Assembly (NCBI GenBank): GCA_964635965.1 | Contig: CAZWQX010000001.1 | Location: 1-64,000 of the forward strand | Direction: 5' to 3' | Source: JAKVAV01 sp964635965 | GTDB taxonomy: Bacteria; Bacteroidota; Bacteroidia; Flavobacteriales_D; Cryomorphaceae | Length of the DNA stretch: 64,000 bases | In this document: one piece after another, positions 25,558 through 34,991 of the stretch | Numbering within the stretch: position 1 is the first letter of the stretch | Layout: every line of letters begins with the position of its first letter | Made by a program: the position numbers and the translations under genes | Notes under the pieces: model-generated | Seen by the model: only the letters and a program-made list of their open reading frames with translations | Databases searched by the model: none | Told to the model about the DNA's origin: nothing

Positions 25558-26463
25558 ATGCCGCACACGCCTCCCTTCCTTCAGCAAAATGATGAGATCA
25601 GGATTGTTTCAACCGCCAGAAAGGTAGAAGCTGATTTCATTAAAAATGCCGTCTCTGAAATTGAACGACGAGGTTTCTCCGTGAGTTTGGGAGCAAATCT
25701 ATTCAAGGAGTCTAACCAATTCGCTGGTAGCGACGAAGAACGCCTGTCTGACCTGAATGCAGCGATTAGAAATCCAGATGTAAAAGCAGTTTTTGCCGCC
25801 AGAGGGGGATATGGAACGGCCAGGTTACTGGAAGGTGCAGATCTAACTGCTCTGAAGGCCAATCCTAAATGGATTGTGGGATACAGCGACTTAACCGCGT
25901 TGATGAGCCATCTTTGGGAGATGGCAGAAATTGAAAGCATACACGGCACTATGCCGGTAAACTACTCCGCTAATACAAAAGCTGCCCTTGACAGTTTGTT
26001 CCATTTGCTTTCAGGAAAGACCGTGTCATATGAGTTTGAGGGGCGCTCAATGAATAGAGCTGGAGAGGCAAGCGGGAACTTAATCGGAGGAAATTTAAGC
26101 GTCCTCTACAGCCTTTTGGGGTCTTCGGCTCAGATTAAAACCAAAGGTTGTGTTCTGTTTTTAGAAGATCTTGACGAATACCTCTACCACATCGACCGGA
26201 TGATGACTGCTCTTGACCGTGCAGGTATGCTAAAAGATTTAGCCGGATTAATCGTCGGGGGAATGACGGATATGAATGACAATACCATTCCTTTCGGTAA
26301 AACGGCAGAAAAGATCATACTTGAGAAAGCTTCGAAGTACGATTTTCCCGTAAGTTTTGGTTTTCCAAGTGGACATCAAGACGACAATCGTGCGTGGATT
26401 CACGGAAAAAAAATAAGGCTGACCGTGCGAGACGATCAGCCTTGTATCGTAGAATACGTTTGA
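25558..26463 (+). CDS. LD-carboxypeptidase (peptidase family S66)
   Basis: A 301-residue member of the S66 family, which removes the terminal D-alanine from murein tetrapeptides or acts on related amide bonds during peptidoglycan recycling. The nucleophile serine lies in GYSDLTAL, the glutamate in LFLEDLDEY, and the histidine in FPSGHQDDN, giving the Ser-His-Glu triad of LdcA. The frame is open from a GTG at 25531, but the ATG at 25558 gives the usual N-terminus. No signal peptide is seen, so it should be cytoplasmic. Its last ~50 bases also encode a terminator for the opposite gene. Microcin-C-type self-immunity proteins are relatives, so the recycling role is likely but not certain. Confidence 0.9.
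   Translation: MPHTPPFLQQNDEIRIVSTARKVEADFIKNAVSEIERRGFSVSLGANLFKESNQFAGSDEERLSDLNAAIRNPDVKAVFAARGGYGTARLLEGADLTALKANPKWIVGYSDLTALMSHLWEMAEIESIHGTMPVNYSANTKAALDSLFHLLSGKTVSYEFEGRSMNRAGEASGNLIGGNLSVLYSLLGSSAQIKTKGCVLFLEDLDEYLYHIDRMMTALDRAGMLKDLAGLIVGGMTDMNDNTIPFGKTAEKIILEKASKYDFPVSFGFPSGHQDDNRAWIHGKKIRLTVRDDQPCIVEYV
26405..26443 (-). terminator. Terminator of the DUF4412 gene, inside the 3' end of the opposite CDS
   Basis: On the minus strand AAGGCTGA / TCAGCCTT forms a perfect 8-bp stem followed by A and eight T residues. It lies 25 bases past the stop of the DUF4412 gene, entirely within the coding sequence of the convergent LD-carboxypeptidase. Confidence 0.85.
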
Positions 26464-26467
26464 CGTA

Positions 26468-27112
26468 TTATTCTCTTTCGAATTTCGTGTAATCAGCAGG
26501 AATTTCGAAAAGTGAGTTATCCAAGTCAGCTCTTTCAACTTCATTTACTTGAAGCTTAGTAAGCTCAACTCCGTCAGTCTTCTTTTCGATACCCACCATT
26601 GGGAACATACCTTCAATTTCAGGAACGTTCATAAAATACACGGCAAGTTTATCTTTTCGATTCAAAGTCTCCAACATCGGAACCAAGAAATCGAAATCGT
26701 CATCAGCTACCCAAAAAGTAACTTCACGACCATCTTCTTTACCCGTTACTTTCACCTGAGTACATTTGTACCCATTGATTTCTTGAGTTTTGTTTGTTTT
26801 CTGTACATAAACTTCTGTCTCACGAGCAGGTCGCTTATTCGGAACATCAATGAACATTTTACGCTCAGGGCTCAACGCCTTCACCGTATTAGCTTTGGTG
26901 TCAACGATCATAATTCCCTGAATTTCGCCGTTTTCACCTAGCTCTTCAACACGAACTAAGTCGCCTTTAACGTAATAAACATAGTTAGCAGTTACAGGAC
27001 CAATCGTTTTGGTAAATTTGATCGTACCCTGGAAAGGACCGGAGGCAAAGCCTGCGATTCCCAACAATACCCCCAGCAAAACAGCTGCAATTTTTTGAGT
27101 AAATAATTTCAT
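26468..27112 (-). CDS. DUF4412 domain secreted protein
   Basis: The 214-residue protein has a signal peptide (cleavage after about residue 23, GFASG) followed by one DUF4412 domain: a beta-rich region with the typical V-x-G-D-x-V-R-V-E, followed by IMIVDTKANTVKALSPERK and the YKCTQVKVTG segment. The fold is related to LolA/LolB-like or outer-membrane lipoprotein carrier-like beta sheets in prediction, but function is not known. It is a stand-alone gene with its own terminator; the gene ends 4 bases from the end of the LD-carboxypeptidase gene. No clear -7 box was found in the 47 bases shared with the divergent yraN-like gene. Confidence 0.8.
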   Translation of the reverse strand: MKLFTQKIAAVLLGVLLGIAGFASGPFQGTIKFTKTIGPVTANYVYYVKGDLVRVEELGENGEIQGIMIVDTKANTVKALSPERKMFIDVPNKRPARETEVYVQKTNKTQEINGYKCTQVKVTGKEDGREVTFWVADDDFDFLVPMLETLNRKDKLAVYFMNVPEIEGMFPMVGIEKKTDGVELTKLQVNEVERADLDNSLFEIPADYTKFERE

Positions 27113-27159
27113 AACGAACAGTTTAAAGGAACCAGTTAAGTTCTCAAGTTTTTGTTAGT

Positions 27160-27525
27160 ATGTCTAAATCGACCAATTCAATCGGCAAACTGGGCGAATC
27201 TCTGGCTTCTACGCATATGGTGGGGCTGGGTTACAAAATTCTTGAAAGAAATTGGCGATTCGGGAAAAAGGAACTCGATATAATTGCTGAAAATGAGGGA
27301 TTTATAATTTTCATAGAGGTTAAAACAAGAGAGCAAGAATTTGAGGATAGATTAGAAGAATACATTAATCGAAGCAAGCAAAAGAACATTATTGATGCCG
27401 CAAATGAATACTTGAGACGACACGAAACAGAAAAAGAAGCAAGGTTCGATGTTATTGCAATTGTATTAAATGGAGGTAATCCAAAAATCGAACACATCGA
27501 AGAAGCTTTTTACCCAACTTTGTAG
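27160..27525 (+). CDS. YraN/UPF0102 family endonuclease-like protein
   Basis: A 121-residue protein with the restriction-endonuclease-like fold of the UPF0102 family. The core shows E-R-N-W-R, then KELDIIAE and FIEVKTRE, that is the D...ExK metal-binding pattern of Holliday-junction resolvase-like nucleases. The biological role of the family is unsettled, with DNA repair or processing proposed. It stands 14 bases upstream of the pseudouridine synthase gene and probably shares a transcript with it. Confidence 0.92.
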   Translation: MSKSTNSIGKLGESLASTHMVGLGYKILERNWRFGKKELDIIAENEGFIIFIEVKTREQEFEDRLEEYINRSKQKNIIDAANEYLRRHETEKEARFDVIAIVLNGGNPKIEHIEEAFYPTL

Positions 27526-27539
27526 TCTCTAACAGAATC

Positions 27540-28502
27540 ATGAACGACAAGAAGAAATACGGCTCGAGGAAATCAGACCCAAAAGAAAGTGGTAAACGAA
27601 GGGTGAAGGGAAAGAATCCTGCTACGAGCAGAGAAGAATACGACAAACGGCACGGTAAAAAGAAATTTGAGCGATCAGCCGAAACCCCAACTTTTCAATC
27701 GAAGTTTTCGAAAAAGCCTTTTTCCCCAAGAAAATTCAAAGGGAAAAAAGGGAGCGAAGTTCTTCCCACTGAAAAAGGTTCGGTGGACGAAAGAATACGG
27801 TTGAACAAGTACTTGGCCAATTCGGGAATTTGCTCCAGACGCGACGCCGACGAATTCATCAAGTCAGGCCTGGTAGAAGTAAATGGTAAAACCATCACGG
27901 AGATGGGATTTAAGGTGCAACTCGGGGATGATGTGCGTTATGCAGGAGAAAGAGTCTCTCCGGAAAAACCCGTCTACGTTTTGCTTAATAAACCCAAGGA
28001 TTATATAACGACTACCAAGGATCCGCAAGGACGCAATACCGTAATGAGATTGATCCGTGGTATTGGCAACTATCGTGTTTTTCCCGTGGGAAGATTAGAC
28101 CGCAATACAACCGGGCTCTTAATGTTCACCAATGACGGTGATCTCGCCAAGAAACTCACCCATCCAAAACACAACGTCAAGAAACTCTACCATGTGCATA
28201 CTGACAAAAAAGTCAAACAAGAACATTTGCAGGCACTGATAGAAGGAGTAGAACTTGAAGATGGCACGATGGCGGCCGATGTTGTATCATACGTGGGCGA
28301 TGGAACGGACAAGAGACAGGTAGGAATTGAGATTCACAGTGGGAAGAATCGAATTGTCCGAAGACTTTTTGAGAGTCTTGGTTACAAGGTCATAAAACTA
28401 GATCGGGTTGTTTTCGCGGGGCTAACTAAGAAAGACCTACCGCGTGGAAGATGGAGGCATCTAAATCCCCAAGAGATCAACTATCTGAAAATGCTGAAAT
28501 AA
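27540..28502 (+). CDS. RsuA/RluB-family pseudouridine synthase
   Basis: The 320-residue enzyme modifies a uridine in ribosomal RNA. An 80-residue lysine- and arginine-rich, probably disordered N-terminal extension precedes an S4 RNA-binding domain (RLNKYLANSGICSRR) and the catalytic domain with the aspartate in GRLDRNTTGLL. The extension is common in Bacteroidota members of this family. It is closest in pattern to RluB, which makes pseudouridine 2605 of 23S rRNA, but RsuA or RluE specificity cannot be excluded from motifs alone. Confidence 0.92.
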   Translation: MNDKKKYGSRKSDPKESGKRRVKGKNPATSREEYDKRHGKKKFERSAETPTFQSKFSKKPFSPRKFKGKKGSEVLPTEKGSVDERIRLNKYLANSGICSRRDADEFIKSGLVEVNGKTITEMGFKVQLGDDVRYAGERVSPEKPVYVLLNKPKDYITTTKDPQGRNTVMRLIRGIGNYRVFPVGRLDRNTTGLLMFTNDGDLAKKLTHPKHNVKKLYHVHTDKKVKQEHLQALIEGVELEDGTMAADVVSYVGDGTDKRQVGIEIHSGKNRIVRRLFESLGYKVIKLDRVVFAGLTKKDLPRGRWRHLNPQEINYLKMLK

Positions 28503-28547
28503 TCAGATGAAAATCGGCGTTTTCGATGAAATGCTAATTCAGGAATT

Positions 28548-31160
28548 CTGAATCGAATCATCAAATATCTCTTCGCCGTAATTCTGATTCTATCGGGTTT
28601 ACTTGTCGCCGCCTATGTTCTTGCAAAAAAGTACGAGCCGGAAGTAAGGGATGCCCTGGTTTATGAGGTTAATAAACACTTGGCCGTCCCTGTTGATGTA
28701 GAGGATATCAACCTAAGTTTGGTCCAGAAGTTCCCATATGCATCTCTGCGCTTCAGCAAGGTTGTAGTCCCGGAAGTGAATGTCGATTCACCTGATACCT
28801 TGTTATTCGTCGAAGATCTTTATCTGCAAATTGGACTACTCGATTTTTTCAGCGGAGACTATTTTGTCTCTGAAGCGGAATTCAACGGCGGATTCTTCAG
28901 GATGAAAACTTTGGAAGACGACTCAAAAAATTATGTTTTCTGGAAAACATCAACAGATTCAAGCGAATCACAGGTGAACCTATCGAATATCGAGTTAAAA
29001 GACTTTACCTATCAATTGACTCACAGAAACGATTTAAGTCTTTCCGTTACAATAGAAAAAGCGGATATCAATGGGGACTTCTCTGCGGAGGAGGTCGAAT
29101 TGAATTCAGATTTGGATCTAACTCTCCTTTCCCTTGTTGTAGACCAAAAAGAACTGTACACAAATACGGAAATCTCAGGAGGAATCCTCTTTGCTTTCGG
29201 CTCGGAAAATGAGGTCTATACGTTCCAATCAAACCAGATCGAAATTGAAAATGAATCCTTCTCTCTGAACGGTCTTTATTCCAATGAAGAGATCTCTTTT
29301 TGGAAAGCGAGTTTAATAGGTGATAAGGTTAATGCAGAAAAATGCATGAATCTTATTCCGCTGGAAAGCAGGGAATCCTTGAAGAACTACGAAGTAGAAG
29401 GAAAAACAGGGCTCAATATTGACCTCGGTTCTAAAAACGGTTTCAGCGTGTTGGTTGATATTGATAATTTCAGAGGAAAGCTCAATCGAACTGGAACTTC
29501 AGCCGAGCTGATCCTGAATGGCTATTCAGGAAGTTATGCCCTCAATGACTCGAAGAGCAATCTTGATATTAAGAGACTCGATGGACAAATTGGTCCGGGA
29601 AAATTTTCGGTAAAGGGAGCGATCCACTCGTTTACCAGACCACGTTTTGACCTAGACCTTCAAGGGAAATTGGAACTCGATGAATTAAAAGACTTCCTGA
29701 ATATCCAATTCGCCGAGAAAATGGAAGGAGAAGTAAACTTTGATGGGGTATTATCGGGAGATATCCGCTCCAATAAGGTGGATAACGTCACTTTGCTCAA
29801 AGGAATCAACTTCAAGGGCGACATAGAATTAAAAAATGGGATTCTTAAAATCAGAGATCACAACCAGTCATTTACCGATGTCGAAGGACTTCTTGAGATT
29901 GCCGAAAATGCAGTTGTGGCCAACAGGCTTTCAGGTAAGTTAGGAAGTAATTCGTTTGTCTTAGAAGGTAAAATTGATAATGCTCTTCCCTTTTTAACAG
30001 GAGAAGGAGAAAGCATTTACGTTACCGCAGATCTGAAAATGCCCGTCTTAAAATTAGAAGAAGTTCTTTCTTCTTCTAGTGACGCTGAGTCTCCACCGAG
30101 CTTGAGTTTTCCTGAAAAGGTAGGATTTAAACTAGGGGTGGAAATCGGAGAAATCACATATAAATCCTTCAAGTCTTCTCAAATTACCGGGATAGCCACC
30201 TATTCGAATGGACTATTTAGTCTGAACCCTGTCTCGATGGGATTCGGAGAAGGAAGTATTCGGGGCAAATTGAAGCTGAGAGAAATCGAAGGGGGATTTG
30301 AAGTAGCCTCAACCGCGCTGATACAGTCTGTTGAAGTTGACAAACTATTTGAAGGCTTTGACAATTTTGGCCAACAGGTGGTTACCTCAAAAAACCTGGA
30401 TGGTCAAATAAATGCCGACATAACCTTTGGGTGTGTGATGGACAGCTTTCTTAACATCAATAAAGAGAGCATAGGTTCAAATGTAAATTTGACAATTGTC
30501 GACGGAAAACTGCAAAATGTTCAATCACTGGTTGAGGTGGCGGATTATATAAGATCGGAACCTCTCTGGAACACATTCATCAAGACAGAAGAGTTGAAAT
30601 CCAAATTAAAGAATATTGAGTTTGATACTTTCCGGAACAACTTGACCATTGAAAATCAAAACGTTACGATTCCCGAGATGGAGATTTCATCTTCTATTTT
30701 AACCTTGACCGCATCAGGAGTTCACGGCTTTGACAACTCAATTGATTACTCAATGAGTTTTCGATTAAGCGAGTTATTACAAACGGGAAGAGAGAAAGAA
30801 AGTGAATTCGGTTACATCGTTGATGATGGAACCGGTTTTAAAATCTTTATAAGAGCTTCAGGAAGTTTGGAAAATCCTGTTTTTAGCAAGGACAAAGCGT
30901 CAGCACGTCAAAGTCGAAAAGAAAAATTTGAGGAAGAGAAACGAAACTTTAAGGGTATCCTAAAAGAGGAATTTGGCTTATTCAAATCGGATACAACTGC
31001 AACCCTTCCACAAAATCAGGTAGACGAACCTGAGCCCTTCATAATGGAAGTAGAATTCGGACCTGGTGATACTTTACCTGACTCAACCCAAACAAAGAAA
31101 AAGAAGGGTAAAAGAAAGAAGGACGATTATGAAGGTTTGGAAGATGATGATGACCTCTGA
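28548..31160 (+). CDS. AsmA-like membrane-anchored protein with unusual CTG (or ATT) start
   Basis: A protein of about 870 residues with one N-terminal membrane helix and a long beta-rich AsmA/TamB-like periplasmic region; AsmA-like proteins bridge the inner and outer membrane and take part in lipid transport or outer-membrane assembly. The C-terminal ~50 residues are charged (KKKKGKRKKDD, then acidic). The helix (about residues 3-22) is in frame upstream of the first conventional start (TTG at 28680), and between the upstream stop at 28527 and the helix there is no ATG, GTG or TTG. CTG at 28548 gives a clean N-terminus (MNRIIKYLF...); ATT at 28545 is the neighbouring option. A sequencing error or start at 28680 without the helix is possible but less likely. 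Confidence 0.78.
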   Translation: MNRIIKYLFAVILILSGLLVAAYVLAKKYEPEVRDALVYEVNKHLAVPVDVEDINLSLVQKFPYASLRFSKVVVPEVNVDSPDTLLFVEDLYLQIGLLDFFSGDYFVSEAEFNGGFFRMKTLEDDSKNYVFWKTSTDSSESQVNLSNIELKDFTYQLTHRNDLSLSVTIEKADINGDFSAEEVELNSDLDLTLLSLVVDQKELYTNTEISGGILFAFGSENEVYTFQSNQIEIENESFSLNGLYSNEEISFWKASLIGDKVNAEKCMNLIPLESRESLKNYEVEGKTGLNIDLGSKNGFSVLVDIDNFRGKLNRTGTSAELILNGYSGSYALNDSKSNLDIKRLDGQIGPGKFSVKGAIHSFTRPRFDLDLQGKLELDELKDFLNIQFAEKMEGEVNFDGVLSGDIRSNKVDNVTLLKGINFKGDIELKNGILKIRDHNQSFTDVEGLLEIAENAVVANRLSGKLGSNSFVLEGKIDNALPFLTGEGESIYVTADLKMPVLKLEEVLSSSSDAESPPSLSFPEKVGFKLGVEIGEITYKSFKSSQITGIATYSNGLFSLNPVSMGFGEGSIRGKLKLREIEGGFEVASTALIQSVEVDKLFEGFDNFGQQVVTSKNLDGQINADITFGCVMDSFLNINKESIGSNVNLTIVDGKLQNVQSLVEVADYIRSEPLWNTFIKTEELKSKLKNIEFDTFRNNLTIENQNVTIPEMEISSSILTLTASGVHGFDNSIDYSMSFRLSELLQTGREKESEFGYIVDDGTGFKIFIRASGSLENPVFSKDKASARQSRKEKFEEEKRNFKGILKEEFGLFKSDTTATLPQNQVDEPEPFIMEVEFGPGDTLPDSTQTKKKKGKRKKDDYEGLEDDDDL

Positions 31161-31170
31161 GAAAGATTTT

Positions 31171-31178
31171 TAATTTTG
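31171..31178 (+). promoter_or_regulatory. Candidate -7 box for the histidine kinase gene
   Basis: TAATTTTG is an exact TAnnTTTG match just after the stop of the AsmA-like gene, giving a leader of about 45 bases before the ATG at 31231. Confidence 0.45.
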
Positions 31179-31230
31179 GATCAAAATGTCGCCTATCGGA
31201 TAGTTCTACTCAGTTCTTGAGCTTAATCGA

Positions 31231-32739
31231 ATGAATCTATACTCTCGGAAGCAACGTTGGAAGGCAGTATTGCTGATCGTTGCTGCGGTGATCGTAGGCG
31301 TTTCTCTTTGGTATTCCAACTACATCGTAAACAAAATACGCGAAGAAGAACGACTTAAAGTCCAGCTATGGAGCGAAGCCGTGCAACGCAGATTGTCTTT
31401 GATCAATTACACGGAAAATCTCTTCTCTGATATGCGTCGCGAGGAGCGAAACAAGGTTGCGGTATGGGCTCAGGCCACGGGAAGGATAACTGTAGCTGAC
31501 GATAGTGAGTTGCCCTTTTTACAAAACATCATTCAAAACAATACCACCATTCCCGTTGCGGTGGTAAACGCCGAAAACGAAGTTCAATTTATCAGGAATC
31601 TCGATGAAGAGTTTATCTCAACTCCTGAGAAGAAGGATAGCACACTTTCGGCAATGCGCGCTCAATACAGGCCAATTCCCATCAGTATTATGGGGATTGA
31701 ACAGAAAGCCTATTACAAGGATTCTCGAATTATTACCGAATTAGAAAAAACGCTGGATGATCTTATCAATTCATTCATCAGCGAAACGGTGATGAACTCA
31801 GGCTCGGTGCCGGTCTTGGTAACCGACTCCTCCGGGGCTAATGTGGTAAGCTTTGCCAACATCGATTCTACTGCAGTATTTGATTCTACTCAGGTGTCGG
31901 TTCTTATTTCGGATATGTCCGAAAAGAATGAACCTATACAAGTTACGTTTGGCGACCATGTGGTAAACTACATTTATTACACGGACTCAATCATCATCAC
32001 TCAGTTGCGATACTTCCCTTTCATCCAATTGGTGATCATTGGTTTGTTCCTCTTCATATCATACCTGATTTTCAGCACCTTTAAGAATGCAGAGCAAAAT
32101 CAAGTCTGGATTGGGATGGCCAAAGAAACGGCACACCAGCTAGGTACGCCGCTTTCCAGCCTTATGGCTTGGGTGCAATTGCTTGAATCACGCGGAACCG
32201 ATCAAGAAACAATCGCCGAGCTCAATAAAGATCTCAGGAGATTGGAAATGATAACTGACCGTTTTTCCAAAATAGGTTCAGCACCCGAGCTAAAAGAAAC
32301 GACGATCTCAGATGTAATGAATCGAACCATTGATTATCTGCGTCCTCGTATCAGCAATAAGGTGGTCTTTGAAATCAATCAAAATCAAGCGGGTGAAGTC
32401 AAGGCAATGATTAATCGTCCGCTTTTTAGCTGGGTAATTGAAAATGTGATTAAAAATGCCGTCGATGCAATGAACGGCAAAGGAAAGATTACAGTTGACA
32501 TTTCAAATGAAATCCAGACAGTTTACATCGATATAACTGATACCGGAAAAGGAATCTCATCTTCCAGTCATAAAGCAGTGTTCCAGCCAGGCTATACCAC
32601 GAAGAAACGCGGCTGGGGATTAGGTCTTTCGCTGGCCAAGCGCATCATTGAAAATTACCACAACGGTAAAATCTTCGTTAAGCGAAGTGAAGCAAATGCA
32701 GGAACGACTTTCCGTATTGTCCTGAAGACCAATAACTAG
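31231..32739 (+). CDS. Sensor histidine kinase
   Basis: A 502-residue membrane-bound kinase. One membrane helix lies at about residues 10-30 and a second at about 265-285, flanking a ~230-residue extracytoplasmic sensor region with no recognisable domain. The phosphoacceptor box is ETAHQLGTPLSSL (His near 301); the N box is NVIKNAVDAM, and the G boxes are DTGKGIS and GWGLGLSLAKR. The HQLGTPLS type of H box is typical of Bacteroidota kinases. No response regulator gene lies beside it, so it is an orphan here. The hemW gene begins directly after its stop codon. Confidence 0.93.
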   Translation: MNLYSRKQRWKAVLLIVAAVIVGVSLWYSNYIVNKIREEERLKVQLWSEAVQRRLSLINYTENLFSDMRREERNKVAVWAQATGRITVADDSELPFLQNIIQNNTTIPVAVVNAENEVQFIRNLDEEFISTPEKKDSTLSAMRAQYRPIPISIMGIEQKAYYKDSRIITELEKTLDDLINSFISETVMNSGSVPVLVTDSSGANVVSFANIDSTAVFDSTQVSVLISDMSEKNEPIQVTFGDHVVNYIYYTDSIIITQLRYFPFIQLVIIGLFLFISYLIFSTFKNAEQNQVWIGMAKETAHQLGTPLSSLMAWVQLLESRGTDQETIAELNKDLRRLEMITDRFSKIGSAPELKETTISDVMNRTIDYLRPRISNKVVFEINQNQAGEVKAMINRPLFSWVIENVIKNAVDAMNGKGKITVDISNEIQTVYIDITDTGKGISSSSHKAVFQPGYTTKKRGWGLGLSLAKRIIENYHNGKIFVKRSEANAGTTFRIVLKTNN

Positions 32740-33876
32740 GTGGCAGGAATTTACATTCACATACCTTTTTGCAAACAAGCTTGCACCTATTGCGATTTTC
32801 ATTTCTCAACTTCTCCGAAGCTTATGAGTCGAGTGACGTCTGCTATTTCAAAAGAGGCAGAGCTCAGAAAAACGGAGGTTTCAGGTATGGTTAATACCAT
32901 TTATTTCGGTGGTGGTACTCCGGGAATTCTCCCTGATGAAATCCTGGAAACAATATTCGATTCCCTGAGAAAAAACTTTTCGATCTCTGAACAAGCCGAA
33001 ATCACGCTAGAGACTAACCCCGACGATGTGACTTTTGAGAAAGCGCGTTTCTGGAAGGAAATGGGTGTCAATCGCTTGAGTATCGGAATCCAAAGCTTTT
33101 CCGATGAATACCTCAAGTGGATGAATCGGGCGCACAATGCTACTACAGCTGAAGCGTGCATTCGTATCGCTCAAAAATCGGGATTCGACAACCTAACCAT
33201 CGATTTGATTTATGGTCTCCCCAATCTGTCAATACAAAATTGGAAAAAGGATATTGAACGAATAATAAATCTTGGGGTTCCTCATGTTTCTTCCTATTGC
33301 TTAACGGTTGAGCCTAAGACGGTCTTGGCGCACAACATCGAAAAGGGCAAGGACAAGCCCGTTGATGATCAGGCAGCGGCTGAGCAATTCAAGACCCTTC
33401 AGGAAGTTTTGGATAAAAATGGGTATCACCAATACGAGGTGAGTAATTTCTCTTTACCAGCCATGGAATCAAAGCACAACTCAGCTTATTGGAAAGGAAC
33501 TCCATATGTCGGTCTTGGTCCATCTGCTCATGGTTTCACGGGCTCATCGAGATATTCTAACATCGCTAATAACGCTCGCTACTGTGCTGCAATAGAACAA
33601 AATGAGCTTCCTCAAGAAGTAGAGCTTCTATCCAAAGAAAATAGATTCAATGAATGGATAATGACACGATTGAGGATGACTGAAGGTATTTCCCTCACTC
33701 AGGCCAAAGCCGAGTTTGACGTGAATTTGCAAGAGGACTACCAAGACGTAATCAATCGAAGAATTTCTCAAGGCCATTTAACCCTGATGGAAGGGCGAAT
33801 AAGACTGACCAGGGAGGGTTTGTTTTTTGCCGACGGGATTGCGGCCGAATTCTTTATTTTAGATCATGAAGATTAA
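32740..33876 (+). CDS. hemW: HemW, radical SAM heme chaperone
   Basis: A 378-residue radical SAM protein with CKQACTYCDFHF (CxxxCxxC followed by the F that marks HemW, not coproporphyrinogen oxidase HemN), then the GGGTPGIL SAM motif and ETNPDD. HemW binds heme and delivers it to respiratory enzymes; many are misannotated as HemN. The start is a GTG immediately after the TAG of the kinase gene. The 3' end overlaps the cyclase gene by 11 bases. Confidence 0.93.
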   Translation: MAGIYIHIPFCKQACTYCDFHFSTSPKLMSRVTSAISKEAELRKTEVSGMVNTIYFGGGTPGILPDEILETIFDSLRKNFSISEQAEITLETNPDDVTFEKARFWKEMGVNRLSIGIQSFSDEYLKWMNRAHNATTAEACIRIAQKSGFDNLTIDLIYGLPNLSIQNWKKDIERIINLGVPHVSSYCLTVEPKTVLAHNIEKGKDKPVDDQAAAEQFKTLQEVLDKNGYHQYEVSNFSLPAMESKHNSAYWKGTPYVGLGPSAHGFTGSSRYSNIANNARYCAAIEQNELPQEVELLSKENRFNEWIMTRLRMTEGISLTQAKAEFDVNLQEDYQDVINRRISQGHLTLMEGRIRLTREGLFFADGIAAEFFILDHED

Positions 33877-34645
33877 AGTCGACATCAACGGTTCTGAATA
33901 TTCGGCAAATCTGAGTGAACCAATAGATATTTCTATTCCCTTGCACCCAGATGGTCCGAGGGCTTGGTATGTAGATCCTCTTTCGATAGAACCCGTCAGA
34001 ACCGAACGATTTACCGGAAGTATAGCAGAAGGCGGCGCGGTAAATTTTCGAAATATCAGCTTTAACCCTCACGGGCATGGCACCCACACAGAATCCGTGG
34101 GACATATAGACAAAGGTGTAACATCAATAAATACGGTGCTAAAGAATTATTTCTTTTTAGCTAATCTGGTAACCATTGAGCCCGAAGTGTGCGAGGTTTC
34201 TGACAATAAATTTCAAGAGAAGGGAGATCGCATTATTTCTAAAAGCCAGCTAACTCTCATTGACCTCGAAGATAATTGTGAGGCCTTGGTAATCAGAACT
34301 GTTCCCAATGAGGCTGATAAAAGATCAAAGAATTATTCAGACACCAATCCGCCATACATAGCTCCTGAAGGTCTTTCTTATTTGAGAAATTCAGGGATCA
34401 AACACCTATTGATTGATCTACCATCGGTTGATCGTGAAGTAGATGGAGGTCTCTTGAAGGCACATCACGCATTTTGGTTTGGCGAAAGGAGTGACGATTC
34501 TGAGTGCACGATAACTGAAATGGTATACATTGAAAACGCGATCAAAGACGGGACTTATCTTTTGAATCTACAAACAGCTCCCTTCGAAAACGATGCCACC
34601 CCTTCACGACCTTTACTCTTCAAACTATCCAAACATGCACATTGA
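33866..34645 (+). CDS. Cyclase family protein (kynurenine formamidase-like)
   Basis: The 259-residue protein belongs to the metal-dependent cyclase/KynB family. The signature HGHGTHTESVGHI (H-x-G-T-H-x-(D/E)-x-x-x-H) holds the metal ligands, here with a glutamate where aspartate is usual. Members hydrolyse N-formylkynurenine or other amides and lactones; the substrate here is not determined. It overlaps hemW and the following MmcQ/YjbR-like gene by 11 bases each, so the three are co-transcribed. Confidence 0.85.
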   Translation: MKIKVDINGSEYSANLSEPIDISIPLHPDGPRAWYVDPLSIEPVRTERFTGSIAEGGAVNFRNISFNPHGHGTHTESVGHIDKGVTSINTVLKNYFFLANLVTIEPEVCEVSDNKFQEKGDRIISKSQLTLIDLEDNCEALVIRTVPNEADKRSKNYSDTNPPYIAPEGLSYLRNSGIKHLLIDLPSVDREVDGGLLKAHHAFWFGERSDDSECTITEMVYIENAIKDGTYLLNLQTAPFENDATPSRPLLFKLSKHAH

Positions 34646-34982
34646 CGAATTCCGCGAATACTGTCTAAAGCGACAGGGAGTAACTGAAGAGTTTCCCTTT
34701 GACAATTCTACATTGGTTTTTAAGGTGAAAGGAAAAATGTTCGCATTATGTAATGTAGAGCGTTACGAAAGCTTTAACCTCAAATGTGATCCGGAAAGAG
34801 CAATTGAATTGCGTGAACTCCATCCTGATTTGATAAAACCAGGTTACCACATGAGCAAAAAGCATTGGAACACGGTAAGCGCTGAGGGCCTCCAACCAAA
34901 ACTTCAAAAAGAACTGATCGACCACAGCTATGATCTGGTGGTGGCGAGTCTACCAAAAAGGGTTCAATCTGAATTAAAGTAA
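34635..34982 (+). CDS. MmcQ/YjbR family protein
   Basis: A 115-residue protein with the double-wing DNA-binding-like fold of the YjbR family (FPFDNSTLVFKVKGKMFAL, then HLSK-type segment and the HWNTV motif near the end). The family is conserved but its role is unproven. The start ATG at 34635 overlaps the cyclase gene by 11 bases; a longer frame exists but is a shadow of that gene. Confidence 0.88.
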   Translation: MHIDEFREYCLKRQGVTEEFPFDNSTLVFKVKGKMFALCNVERYESFNLKCDPERAIELRELHPDLIKPGYHMSKKHWNTVSAEGLQPKLQKELIDHSYDLVVASLPKRVQSELK

Positions 34983-34991
34983 ATTTGAATC

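Noticed and set aside
28680..31160. AsmA-like gene beginning at the first TTG (28680)
   Set aside because: That would drop the in-frame membrane helix just upstream, which is needed for the family's anchoring.
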